A stretch of DNA of 64,000 bases from an uncultured Collinsella sp. Lineage in GTDB: Bacteria > Actinomycetota > Coriobacteriia > Coriobacteriales > Coriobacteriaceae. Below the pieces are notes generated by a model. The model worked only from the letters and a program-made list of their open reading frames with translations, was not told where the DNA came from and did no database searches. Where the stretch lies: assembly GCA_902493375.1 (NCBI GenBank), contig CABUPH010000001.1:1-64000 (forward strand), read 5' to 3'. Every line of letters starts with the position of its first letter. The first letter of the stretch is position 1. Positions 25,599-33,870 of this stretch are shown here, one piece after another. The position numbers and the translations under genes are program-made.

Positions 25599-26738
25599 AT
25601 GGAACTCGACAAACAACAGATCAAGCGACTACGCGAACGCCATCACCGGCGCCACGGCATCCGCCCCGCCCATAGTGAGGCTGCCGAGCAGGCTGGTCGC
25701 TTTTTAAAGCGCGCATTCAACATTCGCGAGGGTCGCGCGCCCTACCACGTAATCCGTAAGCGCTTTGTAAACGGGGCGCGCCTGACCGGCTCTCACCTGT
25801 GCATCCTCATCATCGCCATGCTCATCGCAAGCATCGGCCTCGATATCGACTCGGACATCGCTATCGTGGGCGCCATGCTCATCTGCCCGCTCATGGGCTC
25901 GGTTCTTGCCATGGCATACGGCATCGCCACGCTCGACCGCGAGATTACCGTCGAAGCCGTCGCCAGCCTTGCGCTGCAAATGGCCTTTTGCCTGGTCACC
26001 TCCACGTTGTACTTTAAGCTCTCGCCCCTTGGCGCCACCACAGCCGCCATTATCGACAACTCGACGCCCACCGTGTGGGACCTCGCTGTCGCGCTCGCCG
26101 GCGGCTTTGCGGGTGGCCTGGGCAACTCGCGCGACCAGGAGCCCGCAACGCTCATCGCCGGTGTGGCCGTGGCAACCGCGCTGATGCCGCCCCTGTGCGC
26201 AGCAGGCTACGGCATCGCCATCGCAAGCGGATCGCTGTTTCTCTCGGCGCTCTACGAGTTTGGCATCAACGTCGTCTTTATCGCGCTGGCGGCCGAAGCC
26301 GTGCTGCTTCTTTTGCGCGTGCCGCTCAAGCGCGACCTCAACGGCGACGGCATTGTGACTGCCGAGGAAAATGCCGAGGTCGACGAGCTGTCACGCAAAG
26401 TTCGCCGCCGCATCATTGTGGGCACGGTAGTCTTTGCCATCCCCTGCATCGTTATGACCGCGGGTTCCATTGGCTCGGCGCAGGCCGGCGTGCAGGACGG
26501 CTACGGCGTCACCGAAACCACGCGCGAGCTTGCGGCGGTGCTGCCAGGCTTTAAGGATTACACCGTCGCCGTCGAGACCTCGGCTGCCGAAGGAGACGAG
26601 GAAGGCATCGTCGAGCGCGAGGTTGTCGCTCACGTGACAACGAGCGAGGCGCTCGGGGCGCACGATCGCCACGTCGCCCACAAGCTCATCGATCTCAACG
26701 TGCCCGAACTCGATCGCGTGGAGTTTAATGTGGAGTAA
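25599..26738 (+). CDS. DUF389 membrane protein
   Basis: The 379-residue protein has a basic N-terminus (RLRERHHRRHGIR) and a DUF389 membrane domain of about six helices. Typical blocks are SHLCILIIAMLIASIGLDID, AIVGAMLICPLMGSVLAMAYG, GGFAGGLGNSRDQEPATLIAG and VAVATALMPPLCAAGYGIA. The C-terminal soluble part is acidic. No function is established for the family. The ATG at 25599 follows an AACGAGGTGGAC site; longer in-frame starts lack ribosome sites. It is divergent from the surface protein gene. Confidence 0.88.
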   Translation: MELDKQQIKRLRERHHRRHGIRPAHSEAAEQAGRFLKRAFNIREGRAPYHVIRKRFVNGARLTGSHLCILIIAMLIASIGLDIDSDIAIVGAMLICPLMGSVLAMAYGIATLDREITVEAVASLALQMAFCLVTSTLYFKLSPLGATTAAIIDNSTPTVWDLAVALAGGFAGGLGNSRDQEPATLIAGVAVATALMPPLCAAGYGIAIASGSLFLSALYEFGINVVFIALAAEAVLLLLRVPLKRDLNGDGIVTAEENAEVDELSRKVRRRIIVGTVVFAIPCIVMTAGSIGSAQAGVQDGYGVTETTRELAAVLPGFKDYTVAVETSAAEGDEEGIVEREVVAHVTTSEALGAHDRHVAHKLIDLNVPELDRVEFNVE

Positions 26739-26810
26739 TGCGGAGCATGGGATGGCTCCCGCGCTCGGGCGCAAGTCGCGGCGAGGCTCAGACGCGACGC
26801 AGGCACAAGC

Positions 26811-26844
26811 AAAAAGCGGGGCGTAGTTCACGTCCGCGCCCCGC
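26811..26844 (-). terminator. Terminator of the 149-residue hypothetical gene
   Basis: On the minus strand GCGGGGCG/CGCCCCGC form an 8-bp stem with a 13-base loop followed directly by TTTTT. It lies 21 bp past the stop codon at 26866. Confidence 0.85.
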
Positions 26845-26865
26845 TCGCTGTTTTATTGCCGTGAA

Positions 26866-27315
26866 TCAGACGTCCGCATCGACATCGCCAGACTCCACCG
26901 TAAACGCCGGATCGGTGCTCACAAGATAAAATCGGGTCACCTTAGTATTTCTAATTAGGTAAATCTGCCCCTGCTCGCGTCGGCGTGACATATACGCCAC
27001 GTGGACCGTACCGAATTCTTCGCCGTTTTCCTTCTTTAATATCAGGATGTTGGGGTCATCCGTACGCTTAAACTGCCCGTCAACGCAGCTGCCGTCTTTG
27101 TTGACCAGTTGCCATCGACAGCCATCCTCCTCAAGAAAAGCCAGGGTTTCCCGACTCGTTTTGTCATCCCGATAGAAACCATCAATGGCAAACCCTTCGG
27201 AAGCGCATTCCTGCATATAGGACGTTTCTCGGCTTATAGCAAACAGCCCTGTAGCGCCCAGGAGCACAGCCAGGCAGACCACTGCAAGGGCTATCGAAAT
27301 AGCACGGCGACCCAT
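26866..27315 (-). CDS. Hypothetical membrane-anchored small protein
   Basis: The 149-residue protein has one N-terminal membrane anchor (AISIALAVVCLAVLLGATGLFAI) and an extracytoplasmic domain of about 120 residues. The domain is beta-rich by appearance (GCRWQLVNKDGSCVDGQFKR, NILILKKENGEEFGTVHVAY, GQIYLIRNTKVTRFYLV). Two cysteines, in EDGCRW and DGSCVDG, could form a disulfide. I do not recognise the family. Start context at ATG 27315 is weak. It has its own terminator. Its base composition is somewhat lower in GC than its neighbours. Confidence 0.65.
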   Translation of the reverse strand: MGRRAISIALAVVCLAVLLGATGLFAISRETSYMQECASEGFAIDGFYRDDKTSRETLAFLEEDGCRWQLVNKDGSCVDGQFKRTDDPNILILKKENGEEFGTVHVAYMSRRREQGQIYLIRNTKVTRFYLVSTDPAFTVESGDVDADV

Positions 27316-27505
27316 GTTAGCCCAACCGATAGTTGTTTAACGGAGCGCGAAACATACCTGGAACCTCCGATATCAGGGAGAACATCGCCAGCAGGCTGGC
27401 GACAACTATATGTTTCTGACATCAAACCATATGGCTGCCACTCGCGGAGGGGACATCGGCGAACGGCGTGTTTTCATACTCCATTGGTCAAACCTAAGCG
27501 CGGCC

Positions 27506-27777
27506 CTACAGCTCGTACTTGTACACGCGGTAGATATACTTTTCGGCTTCCATCTCGTAGGTGGCGATGGGCAGTCCGCAGCGATCATCTCGTCGTTTGG
27601 CAGATAGGTCACGCTGTGCTGGCCCGCGTTGAGCGAAAAATCGCCCTGGGCTTGCAGCAGCTTGTCCTCAAAGCCCGAGCCGGCCCAAAAATCGGGCAAG
27701 CCCACGGAAGGCTGTAGCAAGGTCATTTGCGCAACATATGTCCAGCAAAAGCGGGTGGTAACCGGTACGGCTACCAC
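27506..27777 (-). pseudogene. Frameshifted small hypothetical gene
   Basis: One minus-strand frame from about 27777 reads LLQPSVGLPDFWAGSGFEDK, then QGDFSLNAGQHSVTYLPNDEMIA. Near 27577 the sense continues in another frame as GLPIATYEMEAEKYIYRVYK followed by YEL and a stop at 27506-27508. Adding one base (GC to GCC after the Ala codon) restores a continuous protein of about 90 residues. The second part has codon use and hydrophilicity typical of real protein. The family is unknown and the 5' end is unclear. A sequencing error or a genuine frameshift are both possible. Confidence 0.5.
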
Positions 27778-27811
27778 CAGCTTGCCTCATATCTAGCCCA
27801 AAGCAGGCCAG

Positions 27812-30800
27812 TTACTTCTTAATGCCACGTCCCAGACGCTTGGCGACCGATGCAACGGCTTCCTCGCTGGCCGGCCCGCAGCTCACGCAGCCATCGTGGG
27901 CGCGCATCTGGCCGGTGACCTCGTCCATCGCGAGCGGCGCCACCTTCTCGAGCTTAAAGCCCTTGCCGGCGCGCATGTTTTCCTTGGCAACGCTGATCAT
28001 GAGCTTAATACGGTTGAGCTGGTTGACCTCGGACGCGCCAGGGTCGTAGTCCACCGCGACAATGTTGCTCTCGGGGTGCTGGCGGCGCAGCTCCTTGATC
28101 ACGGCCTTACCCACCACGTGGTTGGGCAGGCACGCGAAGGGCTGCGCGCAGATGATGTTGGGCGCACCGTGGTCAATCAGATCGAGCATCTCAGCCGTGA
28201 GCAACCAGCCCTCGCCCATGTTGTTGCACACCGAAAGCACCGTGCGGGCCTTGTCCGCCATGGTGCCGATGCGCTCGGGCGCCTCAAAGCGGCGGGACTT
28301 TTCGAGCATCTCTTCCACCGGCGTGCGCATCCAGTCCACGAGCTTGATGAGTGCCTGCATACCAGCACGCGTAGTGGCAGAGCTTCCCAGCTCGTCCTTC
28401 TGCAGCTCGGCGTTGCTCATGGAGTACAGGAAGAAGTCGAGCAGGCCCGGTACTACGGCCTCGCAGCCCTCGTGCTCGATAACGTCGACCACGTGGTTGT
28501 TGGCCGTGGGATGGAACTTGACCAGGATCTCGCCGACCACGCCCACACGCGGCTTGGTGCCCTCGCCCACGAGCGGCATGGTGTCGAACGCGCGGATGGC
28601 CTCGCGGCACAGCTTGGTGTAGTTGTGGCGGTTGAACTTGGGCGCCAGCTTGCGGGCGCGCGCCATGTACTCCTCGTAGAGCGCGTTGGCGGCACCGGAC
28701 GTGGCCTCGTACGGGCGGCAGCGATAGAGCATCTGCATCATCACGTCGCCAAAGAGCACTGCGTACACGGCCTGCTTAAGCAGCGCCGGCGTAATCTTAA
28801 AGCCGGGGTTGTCCTCGCCGAGCGCCACTGCCGAAAGCGAGATCACCGGGATCTCGGGGTGACCGCTCTCGCGCAGGGCCTTGCGGATGAGCGCGATGTA
28901 GTTAGTGGCACGGCAGCCGCCGCCGGTCTGGCTGATGACCACGGCCGTCTTGGACAGGTCGTACCGACCGCTCTCGATGGCCTCCATAATCTGGCCGGTC
29001 ACCAAAATGGACGGATAGCAGATGTCGTTGTTCACATAGCGCAGGCCGGCCTCGACGGCGTCGTGGTCGGTCGAGGGCAGCAGCTCCAGGTTATAGCCGG
29101 CACCGCGGAACACCTCTTTGACCAGGTCGAAGTGGATCGGTGCCATCTGCGGGCACAGGATGGTGTAGCCCTCCTCGCGCATCTGCTCGGTAAAGGGCAC
29201 CTTAGGCCACGCGGTCGAGGCGCTCTCACGCTGCGCCTCGAACGTGTACTTACGGCTCGCGAACGCGGGGGCATCCGTGGAAGGCGCCACCGGCGCGGCA
29301 TCGCCCTGCTCGTAGGCCTCGCCCGCGGCCGTGGCCTCGGCCAAGCGCTCGGCCTCCTGGTCCTTGAGCGCCGCCATGAGCGAGCGAATACGGATACGCG
29401 CGGCGCCCAGGTTGGACACCTCGTCGATCTTGAGTACGGTGTAGATCTTGCCGCTGGCCTCCAGGATCTCCTGCACCTGGTCGGTGGTCAGAGCATCCAG
29501 GCCGCAGCCGAAAGAGTTGAGCTGGATCAGGTCCAGGTCGTTGCGCATCGTCACAAAACGGGCGACGGCGTACAGGCGGCTGTGGTACATCCACTGGTCA
29601 ACGACGCGAATCGGGCGCTCGGGCTTCACCAGGTGCGCGAGCGAATCCTCGGTAAAGACCGCAAACCCAAAGCTCGAGATAAGCTCGGGCAGGGCATGGT
29701 TGATCTCGGGGTCGTTATGGTAGGGACGACCGGCGAGCACAATGCCGTGGCCGCCGTGGTCCTCGACCCACTTAAGGGCCTCCTCACCCATGGTCTGGAT
29801 GTCTTCGTGGAAGCGCGCATCGGCCTCAAAAGCAGCGTTGACGGCGGCATCGACCTCGGAGCGCGTGATTTTAGGACCGCGCACGCGACCGCGACCGGCC
29901 TCGGCATCGGCCACACGGTCGACGGCGAGCACCTGGTACAGACGGCGCTTGAGCTCGGTCTTGTCGTGATAGGGCACAAACGGGTACAGGAACTCGATGT
30001 TCTGCTCGCGAATCTCGTCGATATTGAGCGCCAGCGCCGTGGGGTAGCTCATGACGATGGGGCAGTTATAGCAGTTGCCAGCCGTCGGATCCTCCTTGCG
30101 CTCCCAGCGCACGCACGGCATCCAGATAAAGTCGACATCGCGGTCGATGAGGTTCATCACGTGGCCGTGGCTCATCTTTGCCGGGTAGCACACGCTCTCG
30201 GACGGCATGGACTCGATGCCCGCCTGGTAGGTCTTCTTGCTCGACTGGTCGGACAGCTGCACGCTAAAGCCCAGGCGCGTAAAGAACGCGTGCCAGAAGG
30301 GGTAGTTCTCGTACATGTTGAGCGCACGGGGGATGCCGACGGTGCCGCGCGGGGCCTCGTCGGGGCTCAGCACCTCGCGGTTAAAGAGCAGCTCGTTTTT
30401 CTTTTTGAAGAGGTTGGGGGCCTCGGTCTTCTGCTTTTTGTGGCCGGCGCCCTTCTCGCAGCGGTTGCCGGTGATAAAGCGCCTGCCGCCGCCAAAGTCG
30501 TTGACGGTAAGCTGGCAGTTGTTAGAGCAACGGCCGCAGCGGACATGCTTTTGCGTCACGGTGAGGTGCGCGATGTCCTCAGCCGAAAGAATGGTCGAGG
30601 TGCCGTCGGCGCCGGCGCGATCGCGGGCGAGCAGGGCCGCACCGTAGGCGCCCATGCAGCCGGCGATGTCGGGACGCACGGCGTGCACGCCGGTGAGCTG
30701 CTCAAATGCACGCAGCGTGGCATCGGACATAAAGGTGCCGCCCTGGACGATCACCTGGCTGCCGATCTCCTTGGGGTCGCGCAGCTTAATGACCTTGAAC

Positions 30801-32593
30801 AGGGCATTCTTGATGACGGAATAGGACAGGCCGGCCGCGATGTCACCCACCGTGGCACCTTCCTTTTGTGCCTGCTTGACGCGCGAGTTCATAAAGACCG
30901 TGCAGCGGCTGCCCAAATCGACCGGGGCCTTGGCATGGATGGCAGCGTTGGCGAACGCGCGCACGTCCATGTTCATAGAGACGGCGAAGCTCTCGATAAA
31001 GCTACCGCAACCCGACGAGCAGGCCTCGTTGAGCATGATGTGCTCGATAACGCCGTCCTTGACGCGCAGGCACTTCATGTCCTGGCCGCCGATGTCCAGA
31101 ATAAACTCGACGCCGGGCAGGAATGCCTTGGCGCCGCGCAGGTGCGCGACGGTCTCGATCTCGCCGGAATCGGCCTTGAGGGCCTCGATGAGCAGTGCCT
31201 CGCCGTAGCCCGTGGTGGTCACGTGGCCGATGGTGCAGCCTGCAGGGATATGGTTGTAGAAATCGGCCATGATGACCTTGGCCGTGCCCAGGATGTCACC
31301 GTTGTTGTTGCCGTACCAGGTGTGCAACAGCTGGCCGTCCTCGCCCACGAGCGCGGCCTTCATGGTGGTGGAACCGGCGTCGATGCCGATGAACACGCGG
31401 CCGGTGTAGCCGTCGAGCTTGCCCTTAGGAACGACTTCCTGGTCGTGGCGGGTTTTGAACTCGACAAAGTCCTCGTCGGTGGCAAAGAGCGGATCCAGGC
31501 GCTCTACCTCGGCACCCTGTGTGTCGCCCAGGGCATCGATGGCCTCGATGAGCTGCGGGAACGTGCTGAGCTTGTTGGACTCGTGCGCCATGGCGGCGCC
31601 GCTTGCCACAAACAGATGGGCGTTTTGGGGCACAATGCGGTGCTCCTCGTCCAGGTTGAGCGTGAGGTAGAAGCGGTGGCGCAGCTCGGAGAGGTACTGC
31701 AGCGGGCCGCCCAGGAAGGCGACGTTGCCGCGGATGGGACGGCCGCACGCCAGGCCCGAGATGGTCTGGGTCACGACGGCCTGGAAGATGGAGGCGGCCA
31801 CGTCCTCGGGGCGGGCGCCCTCGTTGAGCAGCGGCTGGACGTCGGTCTTGGCAAAGACGCCGCAGCGGCTGGCAATGGGATAGATGGTGGTGGCGTTGGC
31901 CGCGAGCTCGTTGAGGCCGCTCGCGTCGGTGTGCAGCAGGGTTGCCATCTGGTCGATAAACGCGCCCGTGCCGCCGGCGCAGGTGCCGTTCATGCGCTGC
32001 TCGATGCCGTTGTCGAAGTAGATGATCTTGGCGTCCTCGCCGCCCAGCTCGATGGCGACATCGGTGGCCGGGATGAGGGTCTCGACGGCACGCTTGCTGG
32101 CAATGACCTCCTGGACAAACTCCAGGTCGAGCCACTGAGATAGCAGCAGACCGCCCGAACCGGTAATGGCGCAGGTCATCTGGGCCGTCGGCAGCACGGT
32201 CGCAGCGCCCTCGAACAGGTCGCGGGCGCAGGCACGGACGTCGGTGTGGTGGCGCTGGTACTTGGCGTACACGATCTGGTTGTCGTCGTTGAGCACAGCA
32301 AGCTTGACGGTGGTGGAGCCCACATCGATGCCCAAGTGCAGGTTGCCGCGAGCGTTCTCGGGGTTGAAGATCGCGCCTTCGGGGGCGTTGGCGGCGGCTA
32401 CGGGCTCAGTGGCGGCTACGGGCTCGCTAGCGACGGACGTCTCTCCTGCCGCGTTCTTGGCATCGGCAACTGCCTCGGCAACTTTCTCGGCAGCCGCGGT
32501 CGCAGCCTTCTGCGCAGCGTCCACCACGGCGGGCGCGGCCTCGCGTGCGGCAGCGACCATGCGGTCCTTGATGCCCTCGACGAGTTTGCTCAT
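27812..32593 (-). CDS. Giant acyl-CoA dehydratase activase-like protein
   Basis: The 1593-residue protein is related to the ATP-dependent activators of 2-hydroxyacyl-CoA dehydratases and benzoyl-CoA reductases. It has an Ala-rich N-terminus of about 80 residues, then two BadF/BcrAD ASKHA ATPase domains (LGIDVGSTTVKLAV near 87 and GIDAGSTTMKAALV near 402). Both carry cluster-type motifs (GTCAGGTGAFIDQM; NEACSSGCGSFIESF). A Cys motif CGRCSNNC follows near 687, then a DUF2229 region (SMPSESVCYPAKMSHGHV, about 750-1000). A C-terminal HgdB-like part contains YVNNDICYPSILVTGQIMEA and QTGGGCRATNYIAL. Homologues of this size occur in anaerobes without an assigned substrate. The TetR gene is 11 bp upstream. 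Confidence 0.88.
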   Translation of the reverse strand: MSKLVEGIKDRMVAAAREAAPAVVDAAQKAATAAAEKVAEAVADAKNAAGETSVASEPVAATEPVAAANAPEGAIFNPENARGNLHLGIDVGSTTVKLAVLNDDNQIVYAKYQRHHTDVRACARDLFEGAATVLPTAQMTCAITGSGGLLLSQWLDLEFVQEVIASKRAVETLIPATDVAIELGGEDAKIIYFDNGIEQRMNGTCAGGTGAFIDQMATLLHTDASGLNELAANATTIYPIASRCGVFAKTDVQPLLNEGARPEDVAASIFQAVVTQTISGLACGRPIRGNVAFLGGPLQYLSELRHRFYLTLNLDEEHRIVPQNAHLFVASGAAMAHESNKLSTFPQLIEAIDALGDTQGAEVERLDPLFATDEDFVEFKTRHDQEVVPKGKLDGYTGRVFIGIDAGSTTMKAALVGEDGQLLHTWYGNNNGDILGTAKVIMADFYNHIPAGCTIGHVTTTGYGEALLIEALKADSGEIETVAHLRGAKAFLPGVEFILDIGGQDMKCLRVKDGVIEHIMLNEACSSGCGSFIESFAVSMNMDVRAFANAAIHAKAPVDLGSRCTVFMNSRVKQAQKEGATVGDIAAGLSYSVIKNALFKVIKLRDPKEIGSQVIVQGGTFMSDATLRAFEQLTGVHAVRPDIAGCMGAYGAALLARDRAGADGTSTILSAEDIAHLTVTQKHVRCGRCSNNCQLTVNDFGGGRRFITGNRCEKGAGHKKQKTEAPNLFKKKNELLFNREVLSPDEAPRGTVGIPRALNMYENYPFWHAFFTRLGFSVQLSDQSSKKTYQAGIESMPSESVCYPAKMSHGHVMNLIDRDVDFIWMPCVRWERKEDPTAGNCYNCPIVMSYPTALALNIDEIREQNIEFLYPFVPYHDKTELKRRLYQVLAVDRVADAEAGRGRVRGPKITRSEVDAAVNAAFEADARFHEDIQTMGEEALKWVEDHGGHGIVLAGRPYHNDPEINHALPELISSFGFAVFTEDSLAHLVKPERPIRVVDQWMYHSRLYAVARFVTMRNDLDLIQLNSFGCGLDALTTDQVQEILEASGKIYTVLKIDEVSNLGAARIRIRSLMAALKDQEAERLAEATAAGEAYEQGDAAPVAPSTDAPAFASRKYTFEAQRESASTAWPKVPFTEQMREEGYTILCPQMAPIHFDLVKEVFRGAGYNLELLPSTDHDAVEAGLRYVNNDICYPSILVTGQIMEAIESGRYDLSKTAVVISQTGGGCRATNYIALIRKALRESGHPEIPVISLSAVALGEDNPGFKITPALLKQAVYAVLFGDVMMQMLYRCRPYEATSGAANALYEEYMARARKLAPKFNRHNYTKLCREAIRAFDTMPLVGEGTKPRVGVVGEILVKFHPTANNHVVDVIEHEGCEAVVPGLLDFFLYSMSNAELQKDELGSSATTRAGMQALIKLVDWMRTPVEEMLEKSRRFEAPERIGTMADKARTVLSVCNNMGEGWLLTAEMLDLIDHGAPNIICAQPFACLPNHVVGKAVIKELRRQHPESNIVAVDYDPGASEVNQLNRIKLMISVAKENMRAGKGFKLEKVAPLAMDEVTGQMRAHDGCVSCGPASEEAVASVAKRLGRGIKK

Positions 32594-32604
32594 TGTCTCT
32601 CCTC

Positions 32605-33315
32605 TTAGTTGTTGGACTCGACGGTTGCGGTGGTGTCGACCGCATCCTCGAGCTGCAGATTCAATAGCTTCATGCCGTATTCCGGCACGTTGATATCGAT
32701 GGGTTGGCCATACAGGTCGCCGGGGCGCACAAAGGCGATGACCGTCATAATGCGCGCCATGGTCTCGGGCGATTCAGAAAGGTCACGCTCAAACCAACGT
32801 TGGATCATGCCGACCTCGGCACTCACGACATAGGTGACGTAGTAGTCAAAGAAGGTGCCCAGCGCCAAGCCCAAAATGCCCGTCTGTGCACGCGGCACCA
32901 CGGCCTCGCGTGCGGTATCGATGATCTTTTTAATAAAGGCGGGGTCGCCGCCCGGGCCCAGCAGGGCCCCGATAAGGTCGCGATTAGCCGCAAGATAGCG
33001 AAGCAGCTCAACCGAACCGGGCGCCGGCTCGAGCTCATCGATGTTGTGATAGAGATCGGGCAGTTGAGCTGCAGTGATGAGCTCAATGCGCTCGCGGATC
33101 TCGGCCAGCAAGCCGTCCTCGATTTGATTGATAAAGTCAGGGATATCGCGGTAGTGCGAATAGAACGTGCGACGCGTAAGGCCAGCGCGCTCGGTGAGCG
33201 ACGCGACATTAATGCGCGAAAGGTCGCCGCTTTCGGCAAGCTCGCTGGCAAGTGCCTGGCGAAGGGCACGCTGCGAGCGAAGGGATCGGCGATCGCATTT
33301 CTCGAGCTGGGACAA
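32605..33315 (-). CDS. TetR/AcrR family transcriptional regulator
   Basis: The 236-residue protein has an N-terminal TetR helix-turn-helix (INVASLTERAGLTRRTFYSH, residues about 35-54) followed by YRDIPDFINQIEDGLL. A C-terminal domain of the TetR_C type with YVTYVVSAEVGMIQRWFERD completes it. The start appears to be TTG at 33315, 4 bases after AAGGAGG; I see no better ATG. It precedes the giant activase gene by 11 bp, so it likely controls that operon. Two palindromes sharing TATTGCACA lie just upstream (33337-33381) and are probable autoregulatory operators. Confidence 0.88.
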   Translation of the reverse strand: MSQLEKCDRRSLRSQRALRQALASELAESGDLSRINVASLTERAGLTRRTFYSHYRDIPDFINQIEDGLLAEIRERIELITAAQLPDLYHNIDELEPAPGSVELLRYLAANRDLIGALLGPGGDPAFIKKIIDTAREAVVPRAQTGILGLALGTFFDYYVTYVVSAEVGMIQRWFERDLSESPETMARIMTVIAFVRPGDLYGQPIDINVPEYGMKLLNLQLEDAVDTTATVESNN

Positions 33316-33336
33316 GCGTCCTCCTTGTTACTCAGC

Positions 33337-33381
33337 CTGTGCGCTATTGCACAGTGCGAGTATTATTGCACACCGTGTGCA
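33337..33381. promoter_or_regulatory. Probable TetR operators
   Basis: CTGTGC-N6-GCACAG (33337-33354) and TGCACAC-C-GTGTGCA (33367-33381) are palindromes 22 to 66 bp upstream of the TTG start. Both include the half-site TATTGCACA. Their position at the expected promoter of the tetR-activase operon suggests autoregulation. Confidence 0.55.
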
Positions 33382-33407
33382 CCAACACGTAAAGGCAATA
33401 TTTGGAA

Positions 33408-33436
33408 TGTGACGAAGTGGCAGTCCCTTTGTCACA
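33408..33436. repeat. REP-like palindrome, family C
   Basis: TGTGACGAAG...CTTTGTCACA arms with one wobble pair enclose a core that reads GGGACTGCC on the minus strand. A second copy lies at 33842-33870, so the pair brackets the candidate toxin-antitoxin locus. Confidence 0.7.
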
Positions 33437-33493
33437 TCCAGCGACCGCCTAGGTTGTGCCGGTTGTGCCAGGCTTTTAGAGCGGCATTACCGA

Positions 33494-33522
33494 TTGTCCA
33501 AAATGTCATTCGTGGGTAGAAT
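33494..33522 (+). promoter_or_regulatory. Promoter of candidate antisense RNA
   Basis: TTGTCC (33494-33499), a 17-bp spacer and TAGAAT (33517-33522) form a good sigma-70-type promoter. The predicted start is near 33529. It points into the 3' end of the small minus-strand peptide gene. Confidence 0.65.
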
Positions 33523-33528
33523 AGTGTC

Positions 33529-33611
33529 GACGGCAGCCCAAGTTCTGGAAAGCTGGGCAGCGCCGTTGCTTGGATTAAGGGGTCAACGCCTTAGCGGCGG
33601 CGACCCCTTTT
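33529..33611 (+). ncRNA. Candidate antisense small RNA of a type I toxin-antitoxin locus
   Basis: A transcript from the promoter at 33494-33522 to the terminator ending at 33611 would be about 83 nt. It would contain a 5' stem-loop (GCCCA...TGGGC, about 33536-33558) and a terminator hairpin AAGGGGTC...GACCCCTT followed by TTTT. It would be complementary to the last part of the small peptide mRNA, including its stop codon and shared terminator. This convergent overlap is the usual layout of Fst/TxpA-type type I antitoxins. Existence and role are inferred. Confidence 0.5.
33577..33611 (+). terminator. Shared terminator hairpin
   Basis: AAGGGGTC (33577-33584) pairs with GACCCCTT (33602-33609), with TTTT at 33608-33611 on the plus strand. 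The minus-strand stop codon of the 41-residue peptide lies in the loop. It is a good plus-strand terminator and a weaker one for the minus strand. Confidence 0.7.
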
Positions 33612-33716
33612 ACGTTGCTTCGAACGTTGCTTGAGTGCCTCGGAAAGCCCGACGAGCGCTGTGAAGAACGAGACCAAAGCGGTCAGAAGTCTCACAAAAT
33701 CAATCAGATCGGTCAT
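33591..33716 (-). CDS. Small hydrophobic/basic peptide, candidate type I toxin
   Basis: The 41-residue peptide starts MTDLIDFVRLLTALVSFFTA. It has a single hydrophobic helix (residues 5-24), then an amphipathic turn and a highly basic tail (KQRSKQRKRGRRR). Short acidic start, one membrane span and charged tail match Fst/TxpA or holin-like type I toxins. The ribosome site GGAGGTGAT is near-perfect, 8 bases before the ATG. The same bases can pair with an upstream CCTCCAT (hairpin 33725-33742), hiding the site as in known type I toxins. A convergent small RNA overlaps its 3' end. It is too short for standard gene finding. Toxicity is inferred. Confidence 0.65.
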   Translation of the reverse strand: MTDLIDFVRLLTALVSFFTALVGLSEALKQRSKQRKRGRRR

Positions 33717-33724
33717 GGGCATCA

Positions 33725-33742
33725 CCTCCCATCAGATGGAGG
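33725..33742 (-). promoter_or_regulatory. Ribosome-binding-site sequestering hairpin
   Basis: On the minus strand CCTCCAT-CTG-ATGGGAGG can form a 7-bp stem with one bulged G. It contains the GGAGG of the small peptide's ribosome binding site. It would limit translation of the primary transcript. Confidence 0.6.
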
Positions 33743-33798
33743 GCGTTGCCCGGCACATGGAACTGCCGTCAACGATACCGATTCTACCAGAGCTTAGT

Positions 33799-33828
33799 TA
33801 TATATACGAATATATGTTCGTATTCCAA
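33799..33828 (-). promoter_or_regulatory. Promoter of the candidate toxin gene
   Basis: On the minus strand TTGGAA, an 18-bp spacer and TATATA form a promoter about 80 bp upstream of the peptide start. The spacer holds a perfect inverted repeat ATACGAA-N6-TTCGTAT (33804-33823), a possible operator. Confidence 0.5.
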
Positions 33829-33841
33829 GCACACAGACCCC

Positions 33842-33870
33842 TGTGACAAAGGGGCTGTCCTTTTGTCACA
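33842..33870. repeat. REP-like palindrome, family C
   Basis: TGTGACAAA/TTTGTCACA perfect 9-bp arms enclose a core that reads AGGACAGCCCC on the minus strand. It lies directly against the stop codon of the HAD phosphatase gene. Confidence 0.75.

Noticed and set aside
27896..32143. 1415-codon plus-strand open frame opposite the activase gene
   Set aside because: Antisense shadow of a clearly conserved protein. Its composition (His, Ala, Val, Leu, Gly) is typical of antisense frames in GC-rich genes.
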